A stretch of 64,000 nt of DNA from Apoderus coryli (Eukaryota > Arthropoda > Insecta > Coleoptera > Attelabidae), in NCBI GenBank assembly GCA_911728435.2, contig OU452200.1, positions 34,487,715 through 34,551,714 on the forward strand. Reading direction: 5' to 3'. Made by a program: the position numbers and the translations under genes. Shown here in pieces: positions 1 to 11,700 of the stretch (positions within the stretch are counted from its first letter, which is position 1; every line of letters starts with the position of its first letter). The notes under the pieces are model-generated. The model worked only from the letters and a program-made list of their open reading frames with translations. It was not told the DNA's origin and did no database searches.

Positions 1-133
1 AACGTAATCTGTTTACGCAATAAACCTCCCTGTGATCCAATATGTGTACAAGAGGAGCTCATGAAAAATAAAACATTGCTATGATATGAATTGTGTCTCA
101 AATTGTTTATTATTAATTTCGATAGATGTTCAG

Positions 134-2931
134 CCGCCTACGATAAAAGACAAGTCAGCATGGAGGAAATCAAATCTTAATGTATCCAATACCACCGAAG
201 AAACGAATTCTTCCAACATAAGAGGTCGTCATACAATACCAAGAACACAACGACCGGATTATTTACATTCTATACAAGAAGACAACACCGATAGAAAATA
301 TTTGATCAGTTCTTTAGGCGAAAGGGCACCAACAGATAAACTTACGTTGTATATAAGGAGTCCGGGAGATCCAAAGGAACCAACGTACCCAGAGAGGAAG
401 TCCAATATAGGTAAACTATTTCATTTCATACAGCATGCCAAGAGTTTGAATACTTTTGGGGTTTAAAGTCTTCTGAAACAAACTCATGTTCAGAACCAAG
501 CTACATCTTATTTACAACAAAACATGCAGTGCAATTTTTTATCTAGGACATACATCACAACCATCTAGAGTAATGTCCCAAAACAGCTTAGATTCGTCCA
601 CCAACAGCAATAAAGTTGAGATAGATCAGGATAATATTGAAACACCACCAGCAACTAGGAGAATATTCACCCCAACACCGGTGGATAAACGAGAACCTGT
701 GCAGCCCAGTCCTTGCAAACGAATAGTTGCAGCCAAAAATCGTGAAAATGAGGATTTGGAGAATAATGTTACGTTTGGTGATGGACAGTTTGACAGATTT
801 TCTGCTGCGCGAAGAACAAGAAGGTAACTCTAGTCATCTTTAAGATGGTTTGTATAGCACTATGATATTATAGATACAATTTGGTCTCCTTCTCATTTTA
901 ACATCTTAACAAATACTTTTAAGTCAAATTTCGTAACCGAAAGGAGATATTCAGAGCCTGCTTTACACGTAACTTGTAGACTCTTAAAAGCCACCTACAC
1001 ATCTCCTTCGCATTCACAAATCTTAAAAAATAGCAACAATGTTTTTTCTATTTATCATATGCAAACCAAAAAACATAAAATGTTCTAATTCGAAACGTCT
1101 TAATAAAAATTATCATTAACAACTGCTAAAAGTAATTGTTTGTTTGTAGATACAAACGCAATCCAGAAAACTCTGAAACACTATCACCGACTGACCCAAA
1201 TGAATCTCAACCTAAAATCGAAATCTCATCACCAGTTAGTAATGACAATGAAGAAGAAGAAAAAGTGGCTAGACTAAAAAGTTGGCAGGATAAACTTAAA
1301 ACTCAATCAGACTACGATGCAAATAATAGCCGGTTGAGTAAGAGACTAAGAAATATATCTCGAATTAACCAAAGCGATGTAGAATTAGCTAGTCAATTGA
1401 ACAACAGCAATTTGAATAAGGTCTCCAGTGCGTATATCGGCCAGTCTAAAACAAAGGTAACTTTTTATTTCTATTCTAATCTAGTGGTAAGAGTAGAGTA
1501 TTTTATTTAATAAACAAAACGTCTAATATAAAATCTTCAGACTCCTTAGTAAATACCAGGACTATGTTTTTAGTTGTGCATACTGCAACATAGAGGGCGC
1601 GACTAATGTCTTTCTATAACATCCAACGTTAGTGAATTAGGGAAAATTTTCGCACAATAATTTTGTAAAGCTTTTGAAAACAATTATCTCAACATGAATG
1701 TCTCGCCGAGTTTATTTCTGATTAATTAATTAAGACACTACAAGTATTTTTGTGCTCCATTTGCTACAGTTTCAAATACTCCAAGATCCTAGCGCTTCCA
1801 GACCTAAATCAATATGTAGTTAAGCACGTATGCATACTTGGTACCTTTAAAGCGAGGCTCTTTTAGGAGTAGCAGTAACTAAAGGTACATAAAACCTTAC
1901 CTAGATATCTTAAAGTGTAAGATAAGAGGATTTTAGCAGGCTTTTTAAGGATTTTGTTGTTAGCTATCAGTATAAATCTATAATCTACTCGTAAAAAGGT
2001 CACTTTCGACGTACCAACTACGCATACATTCCTTATTCCCAAAGTTTCAAGTTATTTAACTCCCAAAGTAAAAAAAAAAACATCAAATTCACTTTTCACT
2101 AATTCTCAATAATAAATATTACAGGTTGAATCCTGTAAAATCGACATTCCCTCTCAAAAAACCAAAGAACACGACAACGATGAAGGTTTCGAAGAGACTC
2201 AAAGCCTCATGTCCGAATCCCCTAGCCAAGGTGCATCATCCGGTGGCGGAAACTATGAAACAGACGCAGCTGATTCCACTCCTATCGTCATAACAGATCT
2301 GAACAGCCAACCATTACGTGCAATTTTAGCTGAACCAAGTAAAGGAGGGCTACCAAGGAAATCAAATGATACTCCAATTCAGAATGTTCGTGCAATATCT
2401 CGAATAAAACCATCCAACTTACAAAAACCTATGACAAACACAAGAGGAGTATTAGAACGATCGGTTTCGCTTAGGGATCGCCAGCCAGAACCACTTAGAA
2501 AAAGCACTATTCCGAGACGATCTGAAAGCATACGTAAATCTAGCTCCAAATCAAGTATAAACAACGATAAATCTATTGGAATCCAAAAGTCAAACTCACG
2601 AAATAGCATAGTTAGTTCCAGAAGTTCTTTAAACAGTGCTACATCAACTAGCACAGTTAAACGATATCCAATTAGTAAACCTAACAGTGTCACAAATAAT
2701 ACTAAACCGTTAATTCATCGAAGTAATAGTAGAACGAATACTACACCACCAACTAGTACCAAGAGTAATCTGATACGTCGGACACCTTCTATTGGAGGCA
2801 GCTCTACTGTCAACACTACAAAACCACCTCGACCTCAAGCAATGAGTTTTATGAAACCGACAGCATCAAGTACCACAAAAAGTAACACAACTACTGTGAA
2901 AACTAGCCCATCTTTTAGAGGACGAATGTAA
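134..2931 (+). CDS. Unrecognised Ser/Arg-rich protein, 3' four exons
   Basis: Four exons join in phase: 134-410, 547-823, 1150-1456 and 2125-2931 (stop TAA 2929-2931). Every intron begins GT and ends AG, and split codons agree (410 with 547-548; 822-823 with 1150). Earlier exons lie left of the window. The predicted C-terminal part (about 545 residues) is low-complexity and polar. Exon 2 ends with a basic run of Arg codons (ARRTRRYKR across the junction). Exon 3 holds an acidic stretch followed by a Lys/Arg-rich, probably helical segment (ARLKSWQDKLK). Exon 4 opens with an acidic DEGFEETQSL motif and becomes a long Ser/Thr/Asn/Arg tail with no predicted fold. I recognise no enzyme domain. The composition resembles cytoskeleton-associated or scaffold proteins, which is inference only. 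The gene converges on eIF2B-beta. Confidence 0.8.
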
Positions 2932-3848
2932 CGCGAAATTAAGGAATAGTTTTATTGTAACTCAGGACAAGATTGATAAGAATTGTTATGGTTTGATAAG
3001 TTAGTTAATTTAAATGTTCTAGAGTATGGTGCTATTTATCTGATGAATCTCAATGATAAATGATACATTTATTAGTTACCTACATATGTGAGGATCAATT
3101 TTATTTATATGTTTGATACCAAGTCTGGATGTCCCATTAAAAAACAAGTTTATATTAAAAATCCATAACTAGACCCGCAAAAAAAGTTTATTTTTTAGGT
3201 ATTTATTAAAAGTTCCTTTAGTGTTTTTAATTGTTTAAAATAAAAAGTTATTTGACTAAAGTAGATTTTGATAAGTTCCAAAACTCGTTCTAAATTTGGA
3301 AAACTAAGTCAGTCACACGTTCATTTTAGAACATCGTTACTAGGTTTTCTAACTCAGCGAATTTTCGAGATATCTTAGAGAACCATCCTGTACATTACAT
3401 CATAGCACAAAATCGAGATTAAATGAGGTGTCAATGGCCGGGTTAACAGTGCAAAGTTAAAGGTATTGGTTACGTACAAAGGCTAACTGTGTCTGACTCT
3501 ATACAGCAAATTGTGTTTATCCGCTTAGTTTGTCACTGAAAGCTACGTAGCCGCAAGTGCATGCTTGGCAATAAAGTTCAGCATGTTCACAGTGTAGCCA
3601 AAGCTGATAATATTAATCTGTATTACGAAAAATTTAGTATTGCTGCTCACAATTTTTATTGTAAAATGTTCATTAAATTAAAAGAAAATATTTCTTTCAT
3701 CTTAAATACGTGCATTTTAAAAACATGCGGCATTATATTCACAAATAACATTAAAATTTGTGAAAGATATTTTAAGAGGTACCTAATAGTTATTTCACAA
3801 TTGGCAACGGTGGTTTGTTGTAATATGTAATCCCTGTTCATGACAATA
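2932..3848 (+). other. 3' UTR of the Ser-rich gene, then AT-rich spacer
   Basis: No coding signal is seen. An AATAAA hexamer at 3239-3244 is the best polyadenylation candidate for the upstream gene. Short open frames here on both strands are AT-rich and look non-coding. Confidence 0.4.
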
Positions 3849-4431
3849 GGGAGTTAAGGCAAAGCCAATGACGTATACGTAAACGTATCTTTTGACATCT
3901 ACGCATGCGCTCTTTAAATTTATGATACGTTTAACGATACGAAGGCCGTAAACTTATGTGCCTCTACGCGTATCGTATACTTAAACGTATTGAACTGATT
4001 GTTGTCGGAATTACATGAACTTGTACGAATATCTAGAATAGAACAACAAAAACTGTGAATCTATATTAAAAATTAAGCCAAGCTATTTTGCAATAAATAT
4101 TATTATATTATTAGTAGTAGTAGTTTATTTTGTAACCATTATAAACATTTTACTGTTATTGTTTATAGGTATACATAATAAAATATATAGGTATTTGGTT
4201 AATAATTAAAAAAATTATAATATTAACAACATAGTAAATGGAAGTAGAAAAATCTAAAAGAGTCTCTTTCTCAAGTAAAGTGTTATCTCTACCTTCCGCA
4301 TATACGATACGTATTATTATATTGGCACCTTAACTCTATTTTGAATGACTGCTTATCTAGTGTAAACATAACTAAAATCTCACGTTTACGTATGGAGATA
4401 CGTATACGTCCTTGGTTTTGCCTTAACTCCC
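3849..4431. mobile_element. 583-bp MITE, GGGAGTTAAGG terminal repeats
   Basis: The ends form an inverted repeat of about 32 bp with two mismatches, starting GGGAGTTAAGGCAAA on each strand. It is followed on both sides by copies of an ACGTA(T/A)ACGTA motif. The insert is flanked by TA on both sides; if one more A/T pair is counted as element, the flanks are a 3-bp AAT duplication. No transposase frame remains, so this is a non-autonomous DNA element. Superfamily is open: TA would suggest Tc1/mariner, and a 3-bp duplication PIF/Harbinger. Confidence 0.8.
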
Positions 4432-4656
4432 TAATAATTATTTGTCAGTTTCGTTTTCTGCTTTTGATATACCTATTACCTGTTTTGGATTTTACTACAC
4501 TTTGCCTATCGGGATCTGAAGAATGGAAAAAAATATCGGACAAATTAAATAGATCCGAAAGTTAAAGTTATTTTGAAAAAGGGCTATTAATTAAATTGGC
4601 TATGAAGTATTATAAACGTGCACCTAATTGAAAATAAGAAAACGGATGCTGATAAA

Positions 4657-4735
4657 CACTTTGACATTTATTTAACTATCAGTTTAGTTAACCAACACCT
4701 AAACTACATACCCGTGCACTGATAAACCGACCCTG
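4657..4735 (+). repeat. Dispersed repeat copy A (partner at 62498-62578)
   Basis: This stretch matches, in reverse complement, the segment at 62498-62578, including CACTTTGACATTTATTT, the (A/G)CTAAACTACAT core and CGTGCACTGATAAA. The two copies lie 58 kb apart and are imperfect, so this is an interspersed repeat of unknown class. Confidence 0.7.
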
Positions 4736-5097
4736 AAGCCATAAAAAAATTGATTGAATTCAATATCAGGCAGGTGTCAAATTTGACACACTGGGGCGAG
4801 TTCAGGAATGGCACACTCAGTGTGAGTGTGATTCCGGTGCGACACTCTAGCCGTACAGAATTGTCACAGACACACTCAGTGCGCACCTTGCACCCTTCCG
4901 TTTAGAAATCAATTTGAGCGCGAACTAGGTGTCGTACCGGTCACACCGCATTTTTCTGGTGTGTTTTTGATCTTGTCATTCAAATTTGTTAAATTACCTC
5001 ACATTTTAAAGGGTACGGTACGGTTTTATCAGTGGTACATGTATTTTTTATTCCTTTTGTTTTTTTTTTTTTCATCGCTATTTTTATTCCTATAAAA

Positions 5098-5387
5098 ATG
5101 AGTAACAAAAAGAAAGTAATCCCCATTTTTCTAAATATAGAATCCTGTGTGCAAGATATGCTTTCTGAGAATGAATCAAGTTCAGATGAAGAATTCATAG
5201 TAGTCAGTACAAAAGTGGAAATTATTTGAAAAGTCTGCCAACCCGAACAAATCTCTACGTTGCAGATGTAATTTTGAACTGTAATGAAAGTCATTTACGT
5301 GTAACAAAAGAATGTTTTGAAGTTGTACTTCGCCGTATTAGCCCCATTTTAAAAAGGCGAGGTCATATTGGAAGAAGGACACAATAA
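5098..5387 (+). pseudogene. Harbinger-like transposase N-terminus, broken
   Basis: An ATG at 5098 opens an acidic leader (NESSSDEEF) that stops at 5229. A frame shifted relative to it continues to 5387 and contains the pattern SHLRVTKECFEVVLRRI, close in style to the conserved helix ahead of the catalytic domain in HARBI1-like transposases. The DDE domain itself is absent. The frameshift and truncation make this non-functional. Assignment rests on the motif plus the surrounding terminal repeats. Confidence 0.6.
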
Positions 5388-5392
5388 TCTGT

Positions 5393-5524
5393 TTACTTAC
5401 TTTTTTTATTTCTTATTAAAACTTGATTGTTTTCACATGTATAAACATTATTTTCGGCTGTAACTAATTCATTTGTTGTAGTTCTAATAAGTTCCACAGA
5501 CTCTACATTTGCACTTGCATCCAT
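5393..5524 (-). pseudogene. Possible N-terminus of the Harbinger second ORF
   Basis: A 43-codon frame starts MDASANVESVELIRTTTNEL at 5524 and reads toward the transposase remnant, ending at 5393. PIF/Harbinger elements usually carry a second gene encoding a Myb/SANT-like DNA-binding partner. Position and orientation fit that gene, but the remaining piece is only an acidic leader, so the identity is inferred from context. Confidence 0.4.
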
Positions 5525-5736
5525 TATTGTTATTTGCTATCGACTAAACTTTTCACTACTTTTGCTTAGAAAAAGTAAAATATTATGACTTTCACACTTG
5601 TTAGGTTAGGTAGATATAAAACAAAGCCAGCCCTTTCAGAATCATATGACATGGAGTGTCGCCTAATGACAAAAAAACGAGACGCACCATCATAATCGCA
5701 CTCACACCGAGTGTGCCATTCCTGAACGCACCCCAG

Positions 5737-6578
5737 ATGATGTTTCTATGAACAATTGACTTCTTTTTCGTACCAAAAACTATGTATTAAAGGAAATTAC
5801 ATACATGAACGAATAATGATATATTTTGGAAATATAATGTTTAGAAAATACACAAAACATCTATATTAATGGCCAGAAAAACACAAGTTTAGGATTTTAA
5901 ATGTGATATAATTATATAGTTTTCTCCTCGCAGCATACACCCATGTAAAATATTTGTTGTAAACACATAATTTTCATCAATGTATTCTCGTCTTGTGAAA
6001 GAGGTCGTGTATTCTAATATATGTATCTTCTATCATTACTTAATTATATGTTGCAAATTAGACAATTTTCTACTTAATATTAGTTTTAGTGCCATTCCAT
6101 TTCATCTACTTACAATTTATTATTAACATTATTGTTTTAAATTTTATTAAAAAAAAACATTGTCAACTAGTCAGATGAAGTACTTTTCTTATACTTTCAA
6201 TTATTTTAATTAAAAGGATCGTACTCCATGCTAATAAAGTCACAGATGTAGGCATTTTTAAGTTTATTATAACATTATTTCCCACGTAAGTTTTTATACT
6301 TTTTTTTATTTACAAAAATAGCGTTTTATTGTATTTTAACATATTATTATTATTTCAAAATTGTGTGTCAATTAATAGTCCAGTATTAGGATATAAAAAA
6401 ACGGTTTAACAATATTCTTATTATCCATTAAGTACTAATAATTTTATAACTAATAAAAAATCATTCATATTATACCTATTGTTACCAAAATGTTTAATAG
6501 TAGAATATAATGTTAAAGAAAACACAATAGGTTGAAATTTCATACAATTACCTACGCTCTTCCTTCCTCAAACTCCTG
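5737..6578. other. AT-rich spacer between convergent genes
   Basis: No recognisable gene. The right part should include the 3' UTR of eIF2B-beta, which reads leftward from 6579. Confidence 0.4.
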
Positions 6579-9500
6579 CTAAACATCATAATCTTCTGGG
6601 TGGTACAGTTCTGATAGCAACCGGTATACATATGAAGGTGCATTGCCTCCCCTAAAGAAACAATAGTAGTACAAAATACAGGAATTCATGGTTATATGAA
6701 TTTTGTAGCACACTGTGGTCTAGACCAGGGGTCTCCACTACGGCCCGCGAGAGCCAATGTCTTATTGTTGATACTATTGCTGTGATAAGAAGGAGGACCT
6801 GTGATATGGGAACATTTTCATGTTCTAAGAAACAATACATGGAACGCCGAAATCGTGCCTGCTGAATGTGGAAACTATCGTGGTATCTCTCTCCTCTCCA
6901 TCGCCGGAAAGGTTCTTGCAAGAATTTTGTCCAATCGTCTTCTCCCACTCTCGGAAGGGTGCTTGCCGGAAACAATGTGGTTTTAGACCTAACATGGGCA
7001 CAGTCGACATGATATTCAGTGTCAGGCAAATACAGGAAAAGTGGCGGGAGCAAAATCGTCCTCTATACAGGTCGGCTCACGAAATCAGGGAGGGCAGCAA
7101 AAGAGGTATAAGGATGTTCTTAAGACCAACATGAAGAAGTGTGGCTTAGATGTGAAGAACAACAGGGAGCAGATCGCGACCGACCGACCGAGTTGGAGGC
7201 GTACCATTTACGAGGGTCATCAAGTTTTTGAAGAGACAGCGCCGAAAGGAAAGAGAACGCTTCAATGGGGCAGCGCACCAACAACAGCCGGTAAATGGTG
7301 GCAATTAATTGGAATTCTGATGATGATAAATTGAAGAAGAAAACATGCCATCTCAAATTCAGTTCGTCTCATATGATTTGTCAAATCTACATAGAATAAC
7401 TTCCACAGCAATTTGCATTTTGTAAATCGGCAAAAGGGCGATGCTTGTCATTCAAAAAAATGTCGATCTCTGCTCGAAGTTCAAAAAAGCGCTTCAGGAC
7501 TTTTCCGTAACTAAGCCGGTCCTGTCAGATTATTCTTCTACTTTGCGCGAGCGCGGTTAAACTGAAACTAAACAATATTGCTGTGTACGTGCCTTATATA
7601 GCTGCCACACCAGTCTGCGTACCACTTTTCGATCCGTGATTAGAGGGTGGTGGAGGCCGTGGCGTCGTTAATTGCGAAGTGGGTGAAAGATGTTTATATA
7701 AGAATACTACCTCAAAGATAAAATACGGAAGTTCCGCCTGATCATGCCCACCATGATCATAAAAATTGTATGGTGTTTTTAGACAAAATCTATACTAAAT
7801 CCGTTTCTTTGACCAAAATAGAGCAGTTATAAACGATATTTGACACTTCAATTAATTATACTTACTGATGAGACACAAATAGCGTAACTAGTTCTGGTGG
7901 GACATAATCGTAAAGTGGATTGAACACGGTAACTTTATTAACCAACTCTCCAAAGGATGTTGGAAGGACATCAGCTGGAGATGCGCAAACATTAAAACCT
8001 GGTTGATACTGGGAGCTGAGATACAACGGTGTAAATTTGTACATGTGGGAGAGAACCATAACCTACAAATGAATATGTCAGTTATTGATGTTTCTACTAT
8101 ACAGGAGTCCCTCGTTTTACGCGGTTACGAGCCTTGAAAACAAAAAGAAACCGCGCACAATTTTTTTTATTCTTTAAATGTACATACGTACATATTTTTA
8201 ATGTATATAAGAAACATTTTGAAAAATTATAAACATTGCCAAAACTAGACATGCCCGAATTCCCTGGCGGGAGGTTTTATTAATGAATTGCTTGTTACAT
8301 AACGTAACAAGACATGGAAATTTGTTTCACACTACCATGCTTTCGCCACACGGGCCGTTTTGTTGAACCAGAACTCGTCAGTGGTGATCGGCAGGCAGTG
8401 TGACCCAAATAAGTCATTGGTGTAAGCCCGGGTTAGCGAAACCGCGTAAAATGAGGGACTACTGTACTTATACAAGGAAAATTAAGCAAAATAATAAGTA
8501 TCATCCTAAAAAGTTTTATTAAAATTGTTATTGCTTCCAGGGACATCGGCCACAAAAATCTATCCTGGTGAAGAATAGATGTTTGCGGCCGATGATGTAT
8601 AGATTCATCATGTACCCTTGTTTTGTTTAATTTTGATAATCATTGCATGCCACTGTCTTGAAAAAAATTGTTTAAAGCGATAGCGTGAAATTTTTGATTA
8701 TGATGTTCCGGATGATGGCCCAAAAAAAATTGGAATATGTTTCTACTTACTGGTACAGAATAATGTTTCGCTGCCAAAGCTATAGTATGTACGCCACAAG
8801 CCGCTCTAAGACCACCATTGGCTAGAACAGTATGTGTTCCAATTATGACTTTATTTACACGAGACATCATAGCAAATACGGCAGAATCTGGAATCACTGT
8901 GGTCTCTATGTTCATTTTAACTAAACTGGCAGCCATAGAATGACCCTAGAACAATGCAATATAACTCCAAATTCTATTTTAACGTATTGTAGGTCAATGT
9001 GTAAATGAAACAATTCAACCTTAGGCTGACGTTTCGACAAGGTTAATTATGCCCTAAGTTTGTGTCTATTATGTGCCGTAAAACGAGGTTATTTTAGCCT
9101 TTTTTTGAATGTAAAATTTAGTTATAGATAAATGGACTAATTATATTTAATAATATAGTTAGAAAACAAAATATAAAATACCTACTATTTAGACACTAAG
9201 CGCAGAACAAAAATATTTTGTTATAGGTAGGTAGGTACTTACAAAGTAAAAAGGTGCCCCTTCAACAACAATCACATTAAAAGACCTCTTTTGAGCAGCT
9301 GATTTTAAAAACTTCTCTACACAATTTGATGGGCCTACTGTAAGAATCAATTCATTTGAGTGTATATGTTCTGAGGCTTGATTCGCGATATTTTCCGTAC
9401 TGAAATTGATTAGGGATGTATAGAAATCTTTATAATTATCCATGCAACTACTGACACACTTACCTTGTTTCTAATTCAACTTTATACTCAGATAAATGAT

Positions 9501-10180
9501 CCAATAGATTTGGTCTTAAGTCACTAAATTGATCTGAATAATTTAAGGCCTCAGGATTACCCGTAATCATTTGATGGAGTGAATGACCTTCACCTTTTTG
9601 CTAAAAAAATAGTGATAGATAGGTTTGTACACAACAGCTAGCGATTTATTCCATTCGTTAGGTCATACATCACCTACCTTTGAACTTGCTTCATATTCAT
9701 CCCTAATTATTTTTAATACATGTCTTAAAATATTTGTTGCTGTAACCTCTTGCGGCAAACTCTCTTGGATACACTTAATCCTTAATCTCACTTCATCCAT
9801 TAATTGTCTAAAATGAACAAATTGACGGTATCAAACTAAGGTGAATACTTGGAATTACATCACACAAGGGACGGAGTTTCTGTTTTAGGTACTCTACACT
9901 ATTAGAAGATACTTACTTCGCGCTCTGCCATTGTCCTTTGCCTATGAGATGTTCTAAAAGCTCTTCCGTTTTTAATGCAATGTCGCACGAATAAATAAGC
10001 TTTCTAAAACATGAAATTCACAATATTATTATTGTAGAGTATACGACTTTTGTTTCTATGATATATACTCCTCGTGTGAAATGGATTATTTTATGAAAAT
10101 TTATATTTAATGTGGATAACTTACTTATGTTTAATATCGCTAATTAGATTAATTACATCAGAAATATCGTCAGAAGACAT
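6579..10180 (-). CDS. eIF2Bbeta: Translation initiation factor eIF2B subunit beta
   Basis: Eight exons join in phase to about 343 residues, against about 351 in human EIF2B2: 10180-10125, 10003-9917, 9807-9678, 9600-9464, 9399-9243, 8945-8751, 8062-7866 and 6651-6579 (stop TAG at 6581-6579). eIF2B is the guanine-nucleotide exchange factor for eIF2; beta is part of its regulatory subcomplex that senses phosphorylated eIF2-alpha. Diagnostic blocks are [12 protein letters not shown] (exon 3), [15 protein letters not shown] (exon 5), [19 protein letters not shown] (exon 6) and [12 protein letters not shown] (exon 7). The last exon encodes [20 protein letters not shown]. The start is MSSDDISDV at 10180. 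The last intron (6652-7865) contains LINE and hAT debris, so the final exon sits 1.2 kb away and is easily missed. No defect seen. Confidence 0.96.
6726..6751 (+). repeat. Solo hAT-type terminal sequence
   Basis: The segment CAGGGGTCTCCACTACGGCC resembles the terminal repeats of several hAT families (CAGGGGT...ACGGCCCGC). It lies in the last eIF2B-beta intron, left of the LINE fragment. A hAT transposase scrap lies to the right, so it may be the left end of a decayed hAT copy. No matching right end was found. Confidence 0.5.
6840..7334 (+). pseudogene. LINE reverse-transcriptase fragment, internally deleted
   Basis: Frames here carry the non-LTR RT signature [20 protein letters not shown] (about 6860-6920), then [20 protein letters not shown] in another frame (about 6975-7035). 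It then jumps near 7065 to the element's C-terminal tail ([28 protein letters not shown]). The catalytic palm between these blocks is missing, and at least two frameshifts are present. It is a decayed 5'-truncated, internally deleted LINE lying antisense in the last intron of eIF2B-beta. Confidence 0.8.
7411..7500 (-). pseudogene. hAT transposase scrap
   Basis: The minus strand reads [20 protein letters not shown] and on to about residue 30 without a stop. This resembles the (V)L.RFFELR.EI..FL block found in hAT-derived ZBED/GTF2I-repeat-like transposases. Flanks are stopped in all frames. It probably belongs with the hAT-type terminus at 6726. Confidence 0.5.
8102..8464. mobile_element. 363-bp MITE with TA target site
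   Basis: Inverted ends CAG(G/T)AGTCCCTC(G/A)TTTTACGCGG flank the element: one reads from 8102 and the other ends at 8464. A TA dinucleotide lies immediately outside each end. It sits in the eIF2B-beta intron between exons 6 and 7. A CAGTnG..CCC start with TA duplication fits a pogo/Tigger-like non-autonomous element. Confidence 0.8.
8544..8594. repeat. Short imperfect hairpin
   Basis: CATCGGCCACAAA and TTTGCGGCCGATG form a 13-bp stem with one mismatch around a 25-nt loop, in the same eIF2B-beta intron. Confidence 0.5.
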
Positions 10181-10480
10181 TTTTTTTTAAATAAAAATCA
10201 GTTAAAATGTTCTTATTAAATATGTTACAAAAATTAAAAATATCAAAAATAGGTATTCCTCCTTCACAAACACAAAACATAAAACATACCTAGGGCTAGG
10301 GATACGAAATACGAACGATACTTCGATACTAGTACAATTTCGATACCAGGTACTTTTGCCATCGATACTTTCTGTTCGATACTTACACGCCGCAAATCAT
10401 AGTATCGATTCCACCATACCTAAACACTTTGACACTGTCTTGTCAAGAGTAGAGCCATAGAAGAAGAAGACATTATTTGA

Positions 10481-11155
10481 TAATTTTGTCACTATAGGGT
10501 ATCATAAACATGTTTGAAGTTAACTTTAATTTTAACAGTCATGGTTAAGCGTTAGAATGTCTGTTTTATAAACGTCTCATTTCTAACTTATAATTTTTGT
10601 TTTGTTTATATTTATTTATAAGTACAGAGTCGGCAACGCAACACATGTGACTTTGTGCGGGGATGGTGGCGTCAGTGGCGACCGGAGTTGTGTGGCCATT
10701 AGGTTATTTTATATGTATTTTCTTTGTTTTTTGTATTCAGAATGTATCGAACCATCATTGTAGCAATTAGGGAGGCGGAGTTTATATTTGTGTTAATGTT
10801 AGTTATGTCTTTTGATGAGCTCAACATTGTACGCTGTGGGCTGTGGCATTCTATATTGTAATCACATAACAGTGTGTTATGTGGTTCATTTTGAATAACT
10901 ATGAGTTAGACTAAAGAAGAAGCTATGGTTTTACCGTAACCTATAAAACTGGGCCTGTGAAAATAAACTTTGAAATATGTATATTTTTATCGTGATTATT
11001 ATAATTATAAACCTAGTTTGTGTGTGTGATTCCTATTTGGATGTCTAAAACCGTTTTTTTAATTAGTTTTAAAAGATATTAGCAATATTGAATTGTTGTT
11101 TTAAATTACAAGATTGTGCATTTGGTTCAAAATTGCGCTGACAGTACAGATTTTT
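10481..11155. other. Unassigned sequence
   Basis: No gene, terminal repeat or tandem pattern is recognised in this stretch inside the hAT-bracketed block. Confidence 0.3.
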
Positions 11156-11700
11156 TTAAATTTGAACATTTTCGCTAGCGAATTTCGACTTGCGGCCGTC
11201 CCGGTCGTTTAGTCTCCAGTTTCGCGTTAACACACCGCAGACTTTACATCTGTTACAGCATTTTCCCGGTATAGTGTTAACCTCGACCTTCGGCGGAATC
11301 AACAACCGGGTCTGCAACTTTATGTACAGAGTATAGGCCCTCTGTGATGGCACCGGCCCAAGTGACACTAATCTCGGATACTAGGGACGTATTCACCACT
11401 TCCCCGACACCGACACCTCAAACGATCGCTCAGCTACATGACCGGCGGGTTACACTGCGCATGGCCTGTCTAGGTACCGAAGCCGGGGTGATCCGACAAC
11501 GATACTTCAAGCGACCTGCCACGTTACATGCTCCCTCTCAAGGGTATGCACATGGAAGAATCTCCGCAACTCCCACTGCACCCAGGGGTCCCCTACTTTC
11601 GCGCACCATTTGCCCCTGCGAGGCCGACACCAGTAGAGAGGGCGCTAGTAGCGCTAGATTCGCTAGATTTGGCAATTTTCCGATATAGAGTGTGTTGTTT
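11156..11700. other. GC-rich island of unknown origin
   Basis: Base composition rises sharply above the AT-rich surroundings. Open frames exist on both strands (11344-11688 plus, 11156-11368 minus). Their conceptual products are rich in Pro, Ala, Thr and Arg and match no family I know. The boundaries share the words TTTCGCTAGCG and ATTCGCTAGATTT. Possible origins are a degraded element or captured foreign or CpG-rich DNA; none is supported. Confidence 0.4.

Larger units (their letters stand above)
4791..5736. mobile_element. PIF/Harbinger-type element, internally deleted
   Basis: The ends are inverted repeats of about 40 bp beginning CTGGGGCGAGTTCAGGAAT on the left and CTGGGGTGCGTTCAGGAAT on the right (reverse complement). 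Between them lie remnants of two convergent frames, one like the start of a Harbinger transposase and one that could be the start of the second, Myb-like protein these elements carry. That two-frame layout is characteristic of PIF/Harbinger. I could not define a clean 3-bp target duplication. Confidence 0.75.

Noticed and set aside
2379..2693. Minus-strand open frame of 104 codons
   Set aside because: Shadow of the Ser-rich exon on the plus strand.
4788..5739. Target duplication for the Harbinger element at 4791
   Set aside because: No 3-bp match could be placed next to the ends; flanks may have mutated.
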